A DNA stretch of 64,000 nt. Origin: Rariloculus sp965263005. GTDB lineage: Bacteria > Pseudomonadota > Gammaproteobacteria > Steroidobacterales > Rariloculaceae. Made by a program: the position numbers and the translations under genes. Positions within the stretch are counted from its first letter, which is position 1. Each line of letters begins with the position of its first letter. The notes under the pieces are model-generated. The model was not told the DNA's origin and made no database searches. It was given only the letters and a program-made list of their open reading frames with translations. Shown piece after piece: positions 26,372-34,259 of the stretch. The stretch lies in the NCBI RefSeq assembly GCF_965263005.1, contig NZ_OZ253579.1, positions 2,790,001-2,854,000 on the forward strand, written 5' to 3'.

Positions 26372-27715
26372 ATGCGTCTTATCGCGATGATGCTGATCCT
26401 CGGAGTCGCCGGCGGCTCGACAGGGGAGGTTTTTGCTCAACAAGGCCCGCCGGCACGATTCGCGATTCAGGGCGTCACGATCATCGACGTCGAGAGCGGC
26501 GAGCGCGTGGGCGATCAGACGGTCGTCGTCACGGGCAACCGAATCACCGAAGTCGGTCCATCCGCCCAGGTAAACGCGGCGAGGATGCGAGTCATCGAAG
26601 GTAGCGGCCGATTCCTGATTCCCGGTATGTGGGAGATGCACGCCCACGCGCTGCAGCATTACGGCGTCGATTACGCTTACGGCATGGACGCTTTCCAGCT
26701 CTTCATCGCGAATGGCGTCACGGGAGTTCGCGATGCGGGTAGTGCGATGGATCAAGTCGTCGCGGGCCGCAGACGCATTGCGGAAACCGGGGTTGCGGCG
26801 CCCCGCATATTCGCGGCAGGCCCGATACTCGAAGGGAATGGACAGTCCAGATTCGCGCCGTTCACGAAGGTTGTCACGACGCCCGAGGAAGGGCGTCTGG
26901 CAGTCACTGCTCTGCGAGACGCCGGAGCAGATTGGGTGAAGATCCACAATGCTCTGACGCGCGAAACCTATCTGGCCGTTGCCGAGGAGGCGGCGATCTG
27001 GGCGATCGCCTTTTCCGGGCACGTCCCTGAGGATGTCACCATGGTGGAGGCCGCTGTCGCCGGCCAGACGAGCCTGGAGCACCTCGGTGCCGTCTTCGCG
27101 TACTGTACCGCCAGTCGGGGCCAGCGGGTGAGCATCGACCGCGAAAAATGTGAGGCGGGGCTTTCTGAGCTCTCACTGATCGGGACGTTCCTGGGGCCGA
27201 CGCTTGTCAGTGCGGCTCCGTTGACTGCTTCGGACCCGCGAGCATCCGAAGATCGGCTCCAATACATCAAACCGTCGAAGGTTGCTACCTGGGCGCCGCT
27301 GCCGGATGCGGCGCCGGCGGACAGACACGATCGGTACGAGCTCAGCCAGGAGTTGACGCGAATGGCGTCCGACGCCGGAGTTCGGCTGATCGTCTCGACC
27401 GATACCGGGGGGGCGTACAGGGTTCCGGGGTTCGCATCCATCGACGAACTCGTCGAGCTCGTGAACGCGGGCGTGAGCACGATCGATGCTCTGAGAGCAG
27501 GCACGCTGTATCCCGTGATGTCGCTCGGTCTCGAGGACTCGCTCGGTACCGTCAAAGCCGGCAAGCTCGCCGACCTGGTTCTTCTGGAAGGCGACCCGCT
27601 GGCAGACATTCGCAATCTGAGGCGAATCGCGGCAGTCGTGAGCGACGGACGGGTGTTCGAAGGACTGGACAGAGAAGCGCTGCTCTTCGATGTCCGTCGT
27701 TCTGCAGCGCGCTAG
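26372..27715 (+). CDS. exported amidohydrolase (imidazolonepropionase-like)
   Basis: 447 residues from the ATG at 26372, with a perfect AGGAGG seven bases upstream and a signal peptide ending EVFAQQG. Amidohydrolase marks are the metal pair in GMWEMHAHALQHYG, the lysine candidate in DWVKIHNALTRE, histidines in FSGHVPEDV and TSLEHLGA, the catalytic Asp in LIVSTDTGGAY, and the C-terminal return KAGKLADLVLLEGDPLADI. These enzymes hydrolyse C-N bonds in cyclic amides, imides or dipeptides using one or two Zn2+. Last gene of the 23595-27715 operon. Substrate unknown; periplasmic location is inferred. Confidence 0.9.
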   Translation: MRLIAMMLILGVAGGSTGEVFAQQGPPARFAIQGVTIIDVESGERVGDQTVVVTGNRITEVGPSAQVNAARMRVIEGSGRFLIPGMWEMHAHALQHYGVDYAYGMDAFQLFIANGVTGVRDAGSAMDQVVAGRRRIAETGVAAPRIFAAGPILEGNGQSRFAPFTKVVTTPEEGRLAVTALRDAGADWVKIHNALTRETYLAVAEEAAIWAIAFSGHVPEDVTMVEAAVAGQTSLEHLGAVFAYCTASRGQRVSIDREKCEAGLSELSLIGTFLGPTLVSAAPLTASDPRASEDRLQYIKPSKVATWAPLPDAAPADRHDRYELSQELTRMASDAGVRLIVSTDTGGAYRVPGFASIDELVELVNAGVSTIDALRAGTLYPVMSLGLEDSLGTVKAGKLADLVLLEGDPLADIRNLRRIAAVVSDGRVFEGLDREALLFDVRRSAAR

Positions 27716-27784
27716 CGGCTTCCGAGTCCCTGTCCCGACCATCCTGTACCCGGGCGTCGATCCGGTACTTTGGCGTGACCCGAT

Positions 27785-29182
27785 TTAACGTAACCCGCCC
27801 GGTTGCGCCGGACCGTCCCCTGCCAGATCAAAGTACTCTCGGGTCACCCTGAAGACCATCGGCGCCAGTAACAGCAAGCCGATGAGGTTGGGCACGGCCA
27901 TCAGGCCATTGAGGGTGTCGGCCAGGTTCCACACCAGATCCACTTTGACGTTTGCGAAGGCCAACGCGGCCAGCACCCACAGCGCGCGGTAAACCGTCAC
28001 ACTTTTTTCGCTGAACAGATACTGCCAGCAGCGCTCGCCGTAGTACGACCAGCCGAGAATGGTCGTGAAGGCAAAGACTGTAAGTGCGATGGTGACGATG
28101 AACTGCCCGCCCGCGACAGTGCTCTGAAAGGCCGTCGACGTGAGCACGACGCCGGTCAGCGCGCCGCCGTCCGCACCCGTCATCATCCATGCCCCGGAGG
28201 TCAGGATCGCCAGCGACGTCAGCGTACACACGACAATCGTGTCGATGAACGTCCCTAGCATGGCGACGATGCCCTGGCGCACGGGACTGTCGGTCCGGGC
28301 CGCCGCGTGTGCGATGGCGGCGGAGCCGAGCCCCGACTCGTTGGAGAACACGCCCCGGGCGACGCCGAAGCGAACGGCCGCGGCCACCGCCGCCCCGGCA
28401 AAGCCGCCGGTCGCGGCCGCGGGCGTGAACGCATGGGTGAAGATCAGGCCGATGGCCGCCGGCACTTCGGCAATGTTGATGGCGACGATCAACACGGCGG
28501 CGCCCAGGTAGAGCACGATCATGGCCGGCACGAGCTTGCCCGCGACCTCGCCGATGCGCCGAATGCCGCCAATGACGACGACGCCCACCAGCGCCGCGAC
28601 GATCACACCCGTCAACCAGGTCGGAACCGCGAAGCTGTCCACCAGCGCGGCCGCCATCGAGTTGACCTGCACCGCGTTGCCGATGCCGAACGCTGCCACC
28701 GCGCCGAAGATGGCGAACGCGAGCCCCAGCCACTTGCCGAGTTCCGGGGCGAAATCGCCGACGCCGTTGCGAAGGTAGTACATCGGGCCGCCGACGTACT
28801 TACCCGATTTATCCACTTCTCGATACGTGACCGCGCACACCGCCTCGGCGTACTTGGTCGCCATGCCGAACAGCGCGATGAGCCACATATAGAAGATCGC
28901 GCCGGGGCCGCCCAGCGCAATGGCCGTGGCGACGCCGGCGATATTCCCGGTACCCACCGTCGCCGACAAGGCCGTCATCAATGCATTGAAGGGTTTGACT
29001 TCGCCGGCACCGCCGGGGTCGCTCTTGTCGAAGAGCAGCCGGAAGCCGTAGACGAGCTTGCGCCACGGCATGAACACGAGGCCAAGGGTCAGGAGCACTC
29101 CGGTGACGCCCAGCATGCCGAGCATGGGCGCACCCCAAACGAAACCGTTGATCGAATCTATGATTGAGTTCAGCCGGTCCAT
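27785..29182 (-). CDS. sodium:alanine symporter family (AGCS) amino-acid carrier
   Basis: 465 residues with about ten membrane helices. AGCS marks are MTALSATVGTGNIAGVATAI, GPGAIFYMWLIALFGMATKY, KYVGGPMYYL, GVFSNESGLGSAAIAHAAA and LGWSYYGERCWQYLF. It imports alanine or glycine with Na+ across the inner membrane. Complete and of normal length. Convergent with the amidohydrolase operon, 69 bases apart. An amino acid released by the amidohydrolase could be its substrate, but that is speculation. Confidence 0.94.
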   Translation of the reverse strand: MDRLNSIIDSINGFVWGAPMLGMLGVTGVLLTLGLVFMPWRKLVYGFRLLFDKSDPGGAGEVKPFNALMTALSATVGTGNIAGVATAIALGGPGAIFYMWLIALFGMATKYAEAVCAVTYREVDKSGKYVGGPMYYLRNGVGDFAPELGKWLGLAFAIFGAVAAFGIGNAVQVNSMAAALVDSFAVPTWLTGVIVAALVGVVVIGGIRRIGEVAGKLVPAMIVLYLGAAVLIVAINIAEVPAAIGLIFTHAFTPAAATGGFAGAAVAAAVRFGVARGVFSNESGLGSAAIAHAAARTDSPVRQGIVAMLGTFIDTIVVCTLTSLAILTSGAWMMTGADGGALTGVVLTSTAFQSTVAGGQFIVTIALTVFAFTTILGWSYYGERCWQYLFSEKSVTVYRALWVLAALAFANVKVDLVWNLADTLNGLMAVPNLIGLLLLAPMVFRVTREYFDLAGDGPAQPGGLR

Positions 29183-29768
29183 CGCATCTCACCCCGAATT
29201 TCAGCGCAGGCTCACAATGCCGCAATCGGCCGGCGGTTGACAGTCCCTGGAGCAGGCCCTGTGCCTAGCGGAGCATGCTGATCCGAATATTCATGGTTCT
29301 ATCCTTGTCCCTGAACTGGAGTGGGCACGGGGTGCGCGGTTGCTTTTGCGTCGCCTGACGTTCAGAGGGAGCGCGGAGAGCCCCCTGATGACTGTCGATG
29401 TGCGATAGCGCAGCTCATCCAGATCTCGGTATACGACGACGGCGGGCGAGGTCGACGTTCGCATGGAACTGTAGGGTCGGCGTACAAGGCCCGAACCCCC
29501 GGATCGCACTTACCCTGATCGTGAAAAATCTCGCCGGCGGCGAGCAGATCCATCTGCGGGGTCCCTCGATACGGGTTCCGGAGCGAATATGGCGGATGCG
29601 TCCGCCGACGCCCAAGCGGCTGGGCCTGGCGGCGACATTGAATCCGTTCCAGGAAGGCGGCCTGTGGGACGTTCTCCGGCGTGGATCGAGGTACGGTGGC
29701 TGCATCGAAGAGCGCAGAACGGCTAAACGGACCTTCGCGGGAGGTTAGCGCCAGGTGCCGCCGAACAG
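29183..29768. other. intergenic, no recognisable gene
   Basis: Open frames exist on both strands but show no family motif, signal peptide or ribosome site. It separates the AGCS gene from an IS3 remnant and may contain unrecognised debris. Confidence 0.4.
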
Positions 29769-29915
29769 TTGAGCGAGAACTGCCCGTCCCACGTGTCCGG
29801 GGAACCGGTGAGCTGGCTGAAGGCTCGATCCATGGCGCACACACGAGGCAAGCCGAATCACCTCATGACCCAGGGCAACATCGAGCACTGGTACCGATCA
29901 ATGAAGAACGCTGTA
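29769..29915 (+). pseudogene. IS3-family OrfB (integrase core) fragment
   Basis: Reads CPSHVSGEPVSWLKARSM then AHTRGKPNHLMTQGNIEHW and RSMKNAVA. This matches the region around the second and third catalytic acids of IS3 OrfB (usual form 'G-x-x-YHPxTQGKIERxHRxLKN'). Only about 45 residues remain and the start and end are missing. It abuts and truncates the minus-strand ORF at 29918. Confidence 0.7.
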
Positions 29916-30222
29916 GCCCGTAGGCCCAATACCCGAGCGTCCACCAGAACTTGTACTTGGGTCCCTTCCACTCGTCTCTTACCAATTCGGGCAAGTCCCA
30001 GTCGCCGTCCGGATACTCTTCTCCATGTACTTCCTTTGCAAGAAACAGCACGCGCCGATTGATTGTCGTTTTGCCTGCCCACCACAAAAGCCGCTCTGCG
30101 GAATTGGCGTAACTCGTTCGGTCTAGGAGAACAGTCGGAAACGTGAACGTTTTCCAAGAGTTGTCTGCAAGGGCCGAAAACCTCACCATAATGGTTGCAT
30201 TTGTCCACATCAGACACCACAC
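29863..30222 (-). pseudogene. unrecognised ORF cut at its C-terminus by the IS3 remnant
   Basis: The minus frame from 30222 gives a protein-like segment with SWKTFTFPTVLLDRTSYA, SAERLLWWAGKTTINRRVLF, EEYPDGDWDLPELVRDEWKG and KYKFWWTLGYWAYG. After about position 29918 it reads into the reverse strand of the IS3 fragment. The composition (Trp-rich, lower GC) fits a real gene from the same AT-richer island as mqsRA. I recognise no family. It is divergent from mqsR, so the mqsRA promoter must lie inside or just ahead of its start. Confidence 0.45.
30137..30155. promoter_or_regulatory. imperfect inverted repeat upstream of mqsR
   Basis: GGAAACGTGAACGTTTTCC, a near palindrome about 85 bases before the mqsR start. 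MqsA-type antitoxins bind palindromes near their own promoters, so it is a candidate operator; there is no further support. Confidence 0.25.
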
Positions 30223-30237
30223 TATCCTTTAGAATCT

Positions 30238-30546
30238 GTGAAGGATGCCGTCAAGCGCGGCAACGTTGTGTTCGAGGCCAGATCCAAAGCAGAGACGGAT
30301 ACCGCTAACTTGGGGTACTCACTGGATGATGTTATCGCTTGCCTGACGTCACTCCAGGAAGACGATTTTAATGATTGTTCAACCGTAACCCTTTCAGCAA
30401 GCGGCGGCAGATCGATGCGTTCATACGCTGATTCTTACGTAACGGAGTTCAAAGGACCAACCGAGGAGGTTGACAAGCTTTATGTGAAATTTCGAGTCTC
30501 TGCAACTTGGTTATTTGTCCATTCATTCCATTTGTCAACCAAATAA
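30238..30546 (+). CDS. mqsR: MqsR-like toxin (RelE-fold mRNA interferase)
   Basis: 102 residues from a GTG at 30238, the usual MqsR size. The fold signature is VVFEARSKAETDTANLGYSL, then DDVIACLTSLQEDDF, and C-terminal DKLYVKFRVSATWLFVHSFH, matching the MqsR pattern 'LGxxxxxxxxxxxxLxxxDF...vYxKxxV...vxSFh'. E. coli MqsR cleaves mRNA at GCU. The Lys near the end of the sheet is kept, but the residue block after DF (normally YKSM) reads NDCS, so one reported active-site Lys seems absent. In-frame DNA just upstream (30217-30237) encodes TPHYPLES, the family's usual N-terminus, yet with no start codon. It lies 13 bases before the antitoxin. Confidence 0.78.
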   Translation: MKDAVKRGNVVFEARSKAETDTANLGYSLDDVIACLTSLQEDDFNDCSTVTLSASGGRSMRSYADSYVTEFKGPTEEVDKLYVKFRVSATWLFVHSFHLSTK

Positions 30547-30559
30547 CCCGACGACAAAC

Positions 30560-31627
30560 ATGAAAGTGAAACGATCTGCTCCAGATTGCCCAATCTGTGA
30601 AGCGAATAGCTGGATTGCCGGTTCTCATCAAATCGTGCTCAGCCATCAGAAGAAGCCTCTTATTGTAAGTGATTTAATGCACTGCGAATGTGCTGAATGC
30701 GGCTACGAATTAATTTTTCCCCATCAGGCCCGTCGAAACGATGCTCGCCTCAGAGATGCACGACGACACGCCGATGGTTTGCTAACTAGCTCAAGGATTA
30801 AGGCTATTCGTAAGAGGCTAGGACTTTCTCAACAGCACTTTGCGCTGCTTATCGGCTGCGCGATTAATACTTTTTCCAAATACGAACGAGGCGAAGTAAC
30901 GCAAAGCGCCGCTATGGACAAATTGCTCAGAATTCTCGACGCTTTACCAGAAGCACAAGATATTCTAGATAGAAATAGAAAATCCAGTTCCAGGCGAGTA
31001 CCCATTTACAAGTCCGATACTCTGCAATCAAGCGTCCTGACTGAAACAAGAAAAGCGTTCACATCTTGCGAAAGCAAGAAACGCATACGACCCTTTAAAA
31101 AAAGCCGCATGATCGACAATGCTACTGTCAGACGGGCGAGTAACAAGCTCGAGCTTCGAGACATAGCACTTCATACATGTTCCTTGATTAGGGACACAAC
31201 GTTAGACCCGAATTTATATCCTATCTCAGTGCGCGCAGAATCTGATGTTCAAGTTGCGGTAGACCAGTTGCTTTTCACCGACGAAGGGAACGATAAAATC
31301 CCTATTCTTCGAGCTTACGTGAGGTTCAGCCTGGCTGCGTTTAGCAGGGAGGATACCTCAGGAGAGAGCGAAATATTCAAGATAGGAGCAGAATATCGCG
31401 TCGACTATTTCGCAAAAAAACAACTTACTGATCTGGAAGTTAAAGCCTTCGGGGATTACAACGCGGTCCACAATGTCTGGGCATTTTGGCGTCAGCACGT
31501 TCAACAAACAGTTAACCAAGCTTGCCTGCCTCGCGTGACGATTCCGTTATTTCGACAACCGGACGGCACACCAAGAACCAAAAGAACGCCGCGACGCAGA
31601 ACAACAAAGAAGTTGGCGGTTCATTAG
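30560..31627 (+). CDS. mqsA: MqsA-type antitoxin fused to a SecB-like chaperone domain
   Basis: 355 residues; MqsA alone is about 130. Residues 10-75 form the zinc module (CPIC, then CECAECGYEL). Residues 90-145 form the XRE helix-turn-helix (IKAIRKRLGLSQQHFALLIG, NTFSKYERGE, LLRILDALPE). A basic linker follows. From about residue 215 a second domain has DVQVAVDQLLF, LRAYVRFSLAAF, FKIGAEYRVDYFA and the hallmark NVWAFWRQHVQQTV...LPRVTIPLFR. This matches SecB-like chaperones of toxin-antitoxin-chaperone systems, where the chaperone is normally a separate protein that folds and protects the antitoxin. It ends in a basic tail. The start at 30560 is chosen because the Zn module follows directly. 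The DNA is AT-richer than the neighbours, suggesting transfer. Confidence 0.82.
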   Translation: MKVKRSAPDCPICEANSWIAGSHQIVLSHQKKPLIVSDLMHCECAECGYELIFPHQARRNDARLRDARRHADGLLTSSRIKAIRKRLGLSQQHFALLIGCAINTFSKYERGEVTQSAAMDKLLRILDALPEAQDILDRNRKSSSRRVPIYKSDTLQSSVLTETRKAFTSCESKKRIRPFKKSRMIDNATVRRASNKLELRDIALHTCSLIRDTTLDPNLYPISVRAESDVQVAVDQLLFTDEGNDKIPILRAYVRFSLAAFSREDTSGESEIFKIGAEYRVDYFAKKQLTDLEVKAFGDYNAVHNVWAFWRQHVQQTVNQACLPRVTIPLFRQPDGTPRTKRTPRRRTTKKLAVH

Positions 31628-31708
31628 CGTTTTCTTCATTTGAGCTAGATGCCACATTCCTGTCAAGGACGAACATGCGGGGCCACTCAGGAGAAGTCCG
31701 GCGACTCA

Positions 31709-31890
31709 TCGGTGAATTGATGCCCTTGCCGCGTCAGTCTTGCCATGCTGCGGCCGAATCATGAGCGAGAAACCGATGAATCGGTCCAGGCAGAGGCTCC
31801 TCGTGATCGCGCAACCGGAGTGTGGAACGCGATCAGGCCGCCTCGATCCTCTCGACCTTGATGTGGTCGATACGGCCTCGCGTCGCGCCG
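31709..31890 (-). pseudogene. 3' remnant of a higA antitoxin gene plus its downstream sequence (second copy at 42319)
   Basis: About 180 bases matching 42319-42491, including the GAGGCGGCCTGATCG end of higA (minus strand) and the non-coding DNA after it, with scattered substitutions. Only the last 15 or so codons of the antitoxin survive here, directly abutting the 5'-nucleotidase stop at 31894. Evidence of duplication followed by deletion. Confidence 0.7.
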
Positions 31891-31893
31891 CAC

Positions 31894-33468
31894 TCAATCC
31901 TCGCGGATGATCCGTCCCTCGATGACCGGCGCCACCGTGCCCGCCGCCCTCACGTAGTCGATCAGGTGGTTGGCCATGGTATCGCCCGAGGCGGCATCGA
32001 TGAGCGCCTCGGCGGACTCCAACGCCGTATAGCCGTCGCCGCCCGTGTACATGAAATCGTTGGTCGCAACCCGGTAGACCCTGCCGGGCTCCAGCGGCGC
32101 GCCGCCGACCTCGGCCCGGGTGATGCGTGAGCCGGGCGGCCGGCGCGCATCGAAAGCGAAACTCAAACCCGCCACCTGCGGAAACCGGCCATCGTTCTCT
32201 TCGGCACGGCTCACGCCGTTCTCAAGCGCTTCGGTGAGCTGGGCGCCGGTGAGTCGGAGCACCACGGTGGCCTTGCCGAAGGGAAGCTCCGTGAGCAGCA
32301 TCCTGGCGGTGAGTTCGGTGCCGGGCGGGTAGACCCGGCCGCCGCGGATGCCGCCGCCGTTGGTGATGGCGATGTCGGCGCCGGTGGCGGCCAGAAGCGC
32401 ATCGGTGAGCAGGTTGCCGAACACGGCCTCACCACTTCGTACCACGGGACCGCGGGTATCGAGTTCGGTCTCGGTGCGGCCGATGACCAGCCCAAGTTCC
32501 TTGTCGAGTTGCGCTTCGTAACCTGCGACCGTGGCGGCGACCCCGGCATCGGGTTCGACACCGGCGGTGGAGCGCAGATCGTAGTTGGGCGTCCACGTCA
32601 CCCGAGACTCGCCCCTCGCGCCCCCGCCCGGTGAGTCCCCGCCCAGCGCCCCCCCGACCCGGTCGAGCGCAAGGTTCAGGATGCCCACATAGCGGCCCTG
32701 GGACCTGGACTTGAGGATGGCCTGACGGCCGTCGTACCACGCCGTAAGCTGGTGATCGTGGCCGCCCAGCACGATGTCGATGTCCCGCACGCGGCGCAGC
32801 AGGGCCCTGTCCGCCGAAGTCCGGTTATGGGTGAGTGTAATGACCAGGTCCGCGCCGGCGGCCCGAAGCTCCGCCGCCAGTGCGGCGGCGATCTCCGCCT
32901 GCGGCAGGAAGGCCACCGACTCTCCGGCGGCCGAAATCTCCGCCGTATCCGGCGTGATCAATCCAAGAAAGCCCAGCCTGTAGCCGGCTTTCTCGATCAT
33001 CGTCGTTGCCTGCGTGCCCGGGAAGCCGCGCCGGCCCAGGTAATCGATATTGCCCACCAGCCAGACGGCGTTCGACTCCGCCAGACGTTCCTGCAGCACC
33101 TCCGGTCCAAAATCGAACTCGTGGTTGCCGGGAACGGCCACGTCGAAGCCCACCGCGTTGGCCAGATCGATCATGTGCGCGCCCCGGTCGATGCCGGAAA
33201 GCACCGACGGCGAGATCATGTCGCCACCGAAGGTCACCACGGCGAGGCCGTCAGCAGCCTCGGCACGGGTGCGCTCGGCCTTGACCACGGCCGCAATCCG
33301 GGCGGCACCGCCATGGCCGTTGTCGTCGCCCATACGATCCCAGTCGTTGACGTGGATGATGGTGACGGTGAGCGGTTCGGCGTGCGTTACCAGGGGCGCG
33401 ACGGAGCCCAGAGCGATGGTGGCCCAGGATGCGACCAGGGAAATCCTCAGCAGACGGGTGTGACGCAT
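31894..33468 (-). CDS. periplasmic 5'-nucleotidase / 2',3'-cyclic phosphodiesterase family
   Basis: 524 residues. The signal peptide ends VTHAEP. The metallophosphatase domain has VTIIHVNDWDRM, FGGDMISPS, VPGNHEFDFG, THNRTS and LGGHDH, which supply the two-metal site. The C-terminal substrate domain has RSGEAVFGNLLTDALL, ITNGGGIRGG and YTGGDGYTAL. The enzyme removes phosphate from extracellular nucleotides for salvage. Complete. A truncated copy with a nonsense mutation is at 51455-52322. Confidence 0.92.
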   Translation of the reverse strand: MRHTRLLRISLVASWATIALGSVAPLVTHAEPLTVTIIHVNDWDRMGDDNGHGGAARIAAVVKAERTRAEAADGLAVVTFGGDMISPSVLSGIDRGAHMIDLANAVGFDVAVPGNHEFDFGPEVLQERLAESNAVWLVGNIDYLGRRGFPGTQATTMIEKAGYRLGFLGLITPDTAEISAAGESVAFLPQAEIAAALAAELRAAGADLVITLTHNRTSADRALLRRVRDIDIVLGGHDHQLTAWYDGRQAILKSRSQGRYVGILNLALDRVGGALGGDSPGGGARGESRVTWTPNYDLRSTAGVEPDAGVAATVAGYEAQLDKELGLVIGRTETELDTRGPVVRSGEAVFGNLLTDALLAATGADIAITNGGGIRGGRVYPPGTELTARMLLTELPFGKATVVLRLTGAQLTEALENGVSRAEENDGRFPQVAGLSFAFDARRPPGSRITRAEVGGAPLEPGRVYRVATNDFMYTGGDGYTALESAEALIDAASGDTMANHLIDYVRAAGTVAPVIEGRIIRED

Positions 33469-33823
33469 GTCCGGTTCCTGGTCCTTCTTATTCCGTGGTC
33501 GTTAGCTCCCGAGGCCGTCACATACTGTTGATCCGCCGGTGCACCGGGTCAACCCGGCCAATGCTAACAGCGAAAGGTTGCGGGATCATGGCCGACAAGC
33601 TCACGATCAGCGAAGCGATTGTCAGTGATCGCCTCTTCCATGGAGCGGTGGTCTTCGGCGGCGCCTACGCGTCACCGCCCCCTCCGCCTGATGCAAACCC
33701 ACAGGCCCTGCCGTAACCCGCGGGCCGCATGGTCACGTCGCCGGGGGAGGTACGGATGGAGTTCACTCCGTATATCGAAGCGAAATATGGATCGTAGTCC
33801 TTATTTCGAATAGAAATTCCAGA
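33469..33823. other. intergenic; partly shared with the duplicate at 52323-52540
   Basis: Bases 33500-33655 are almost identical to 52375-52535, including a CCGGGTCAACCCGG inverted repeat (33546-33559). The two copies diverge where the ATPase fragment begins. No gene was seen. Confidence 0.5.
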
Positions 33824-34200
33824 ATGGTCCGTCGGCTTCTGCAGACCACCCGCGGCAACTCCTTCTTCCTTTTCGGCGCGCGCCGCACGGGCAAGACCAC
33901 CTACATCCGGGACGCGTCCAATCCAGACACATCGCTGTACATCGATCTGCTCGATCCGGAGATCGAAGATACCTACCGGCGCACTCCCCACCGTCTGGAG
34001 CAGCAGATTCGAGCACTGCCCGATACCGTGGAGTGGGTTCTGATCGACGAAGTGCAGCGCGCGCCGGCCTTCGTGGTCGACGTCGCGCTTGTCGCGCACT
34101 TCATGTACGCCGTGACCGAGCGGCACAAATCCTTCGCGAACGAGCCGCGGAACAGCCGTGCCAAGGTCGGATCGACGATGCGGGCCGTGCGGCGTTTGTC
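33824..34200 (+). pseudogene. truncated AAA_14/DUF4143-type ATPase
   Basis: From the ATG at 33824: FFLFGARRTGKTTYIRD (Walker A), SLYIDLLDPEIEDTYRRTPH and VEWVLIDEVQRAP (Walker B with the EVQ signature of the family). Immediately after RAP the family pattern (LLDxVHxLIE...TGSSARK) is lost and the frame enters sequence shared with the P450 downstream region at about 34200. Only the first third of a roughly 380-residue protein is present, so it is non-functional. Confidence 0.7.
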
Positions 34201-34259
34201 GGCCCGCGCGAATTCGTTATGCGCGATGTGCCGGGCGTCCGCACGGGTCGGGGTCCGTC

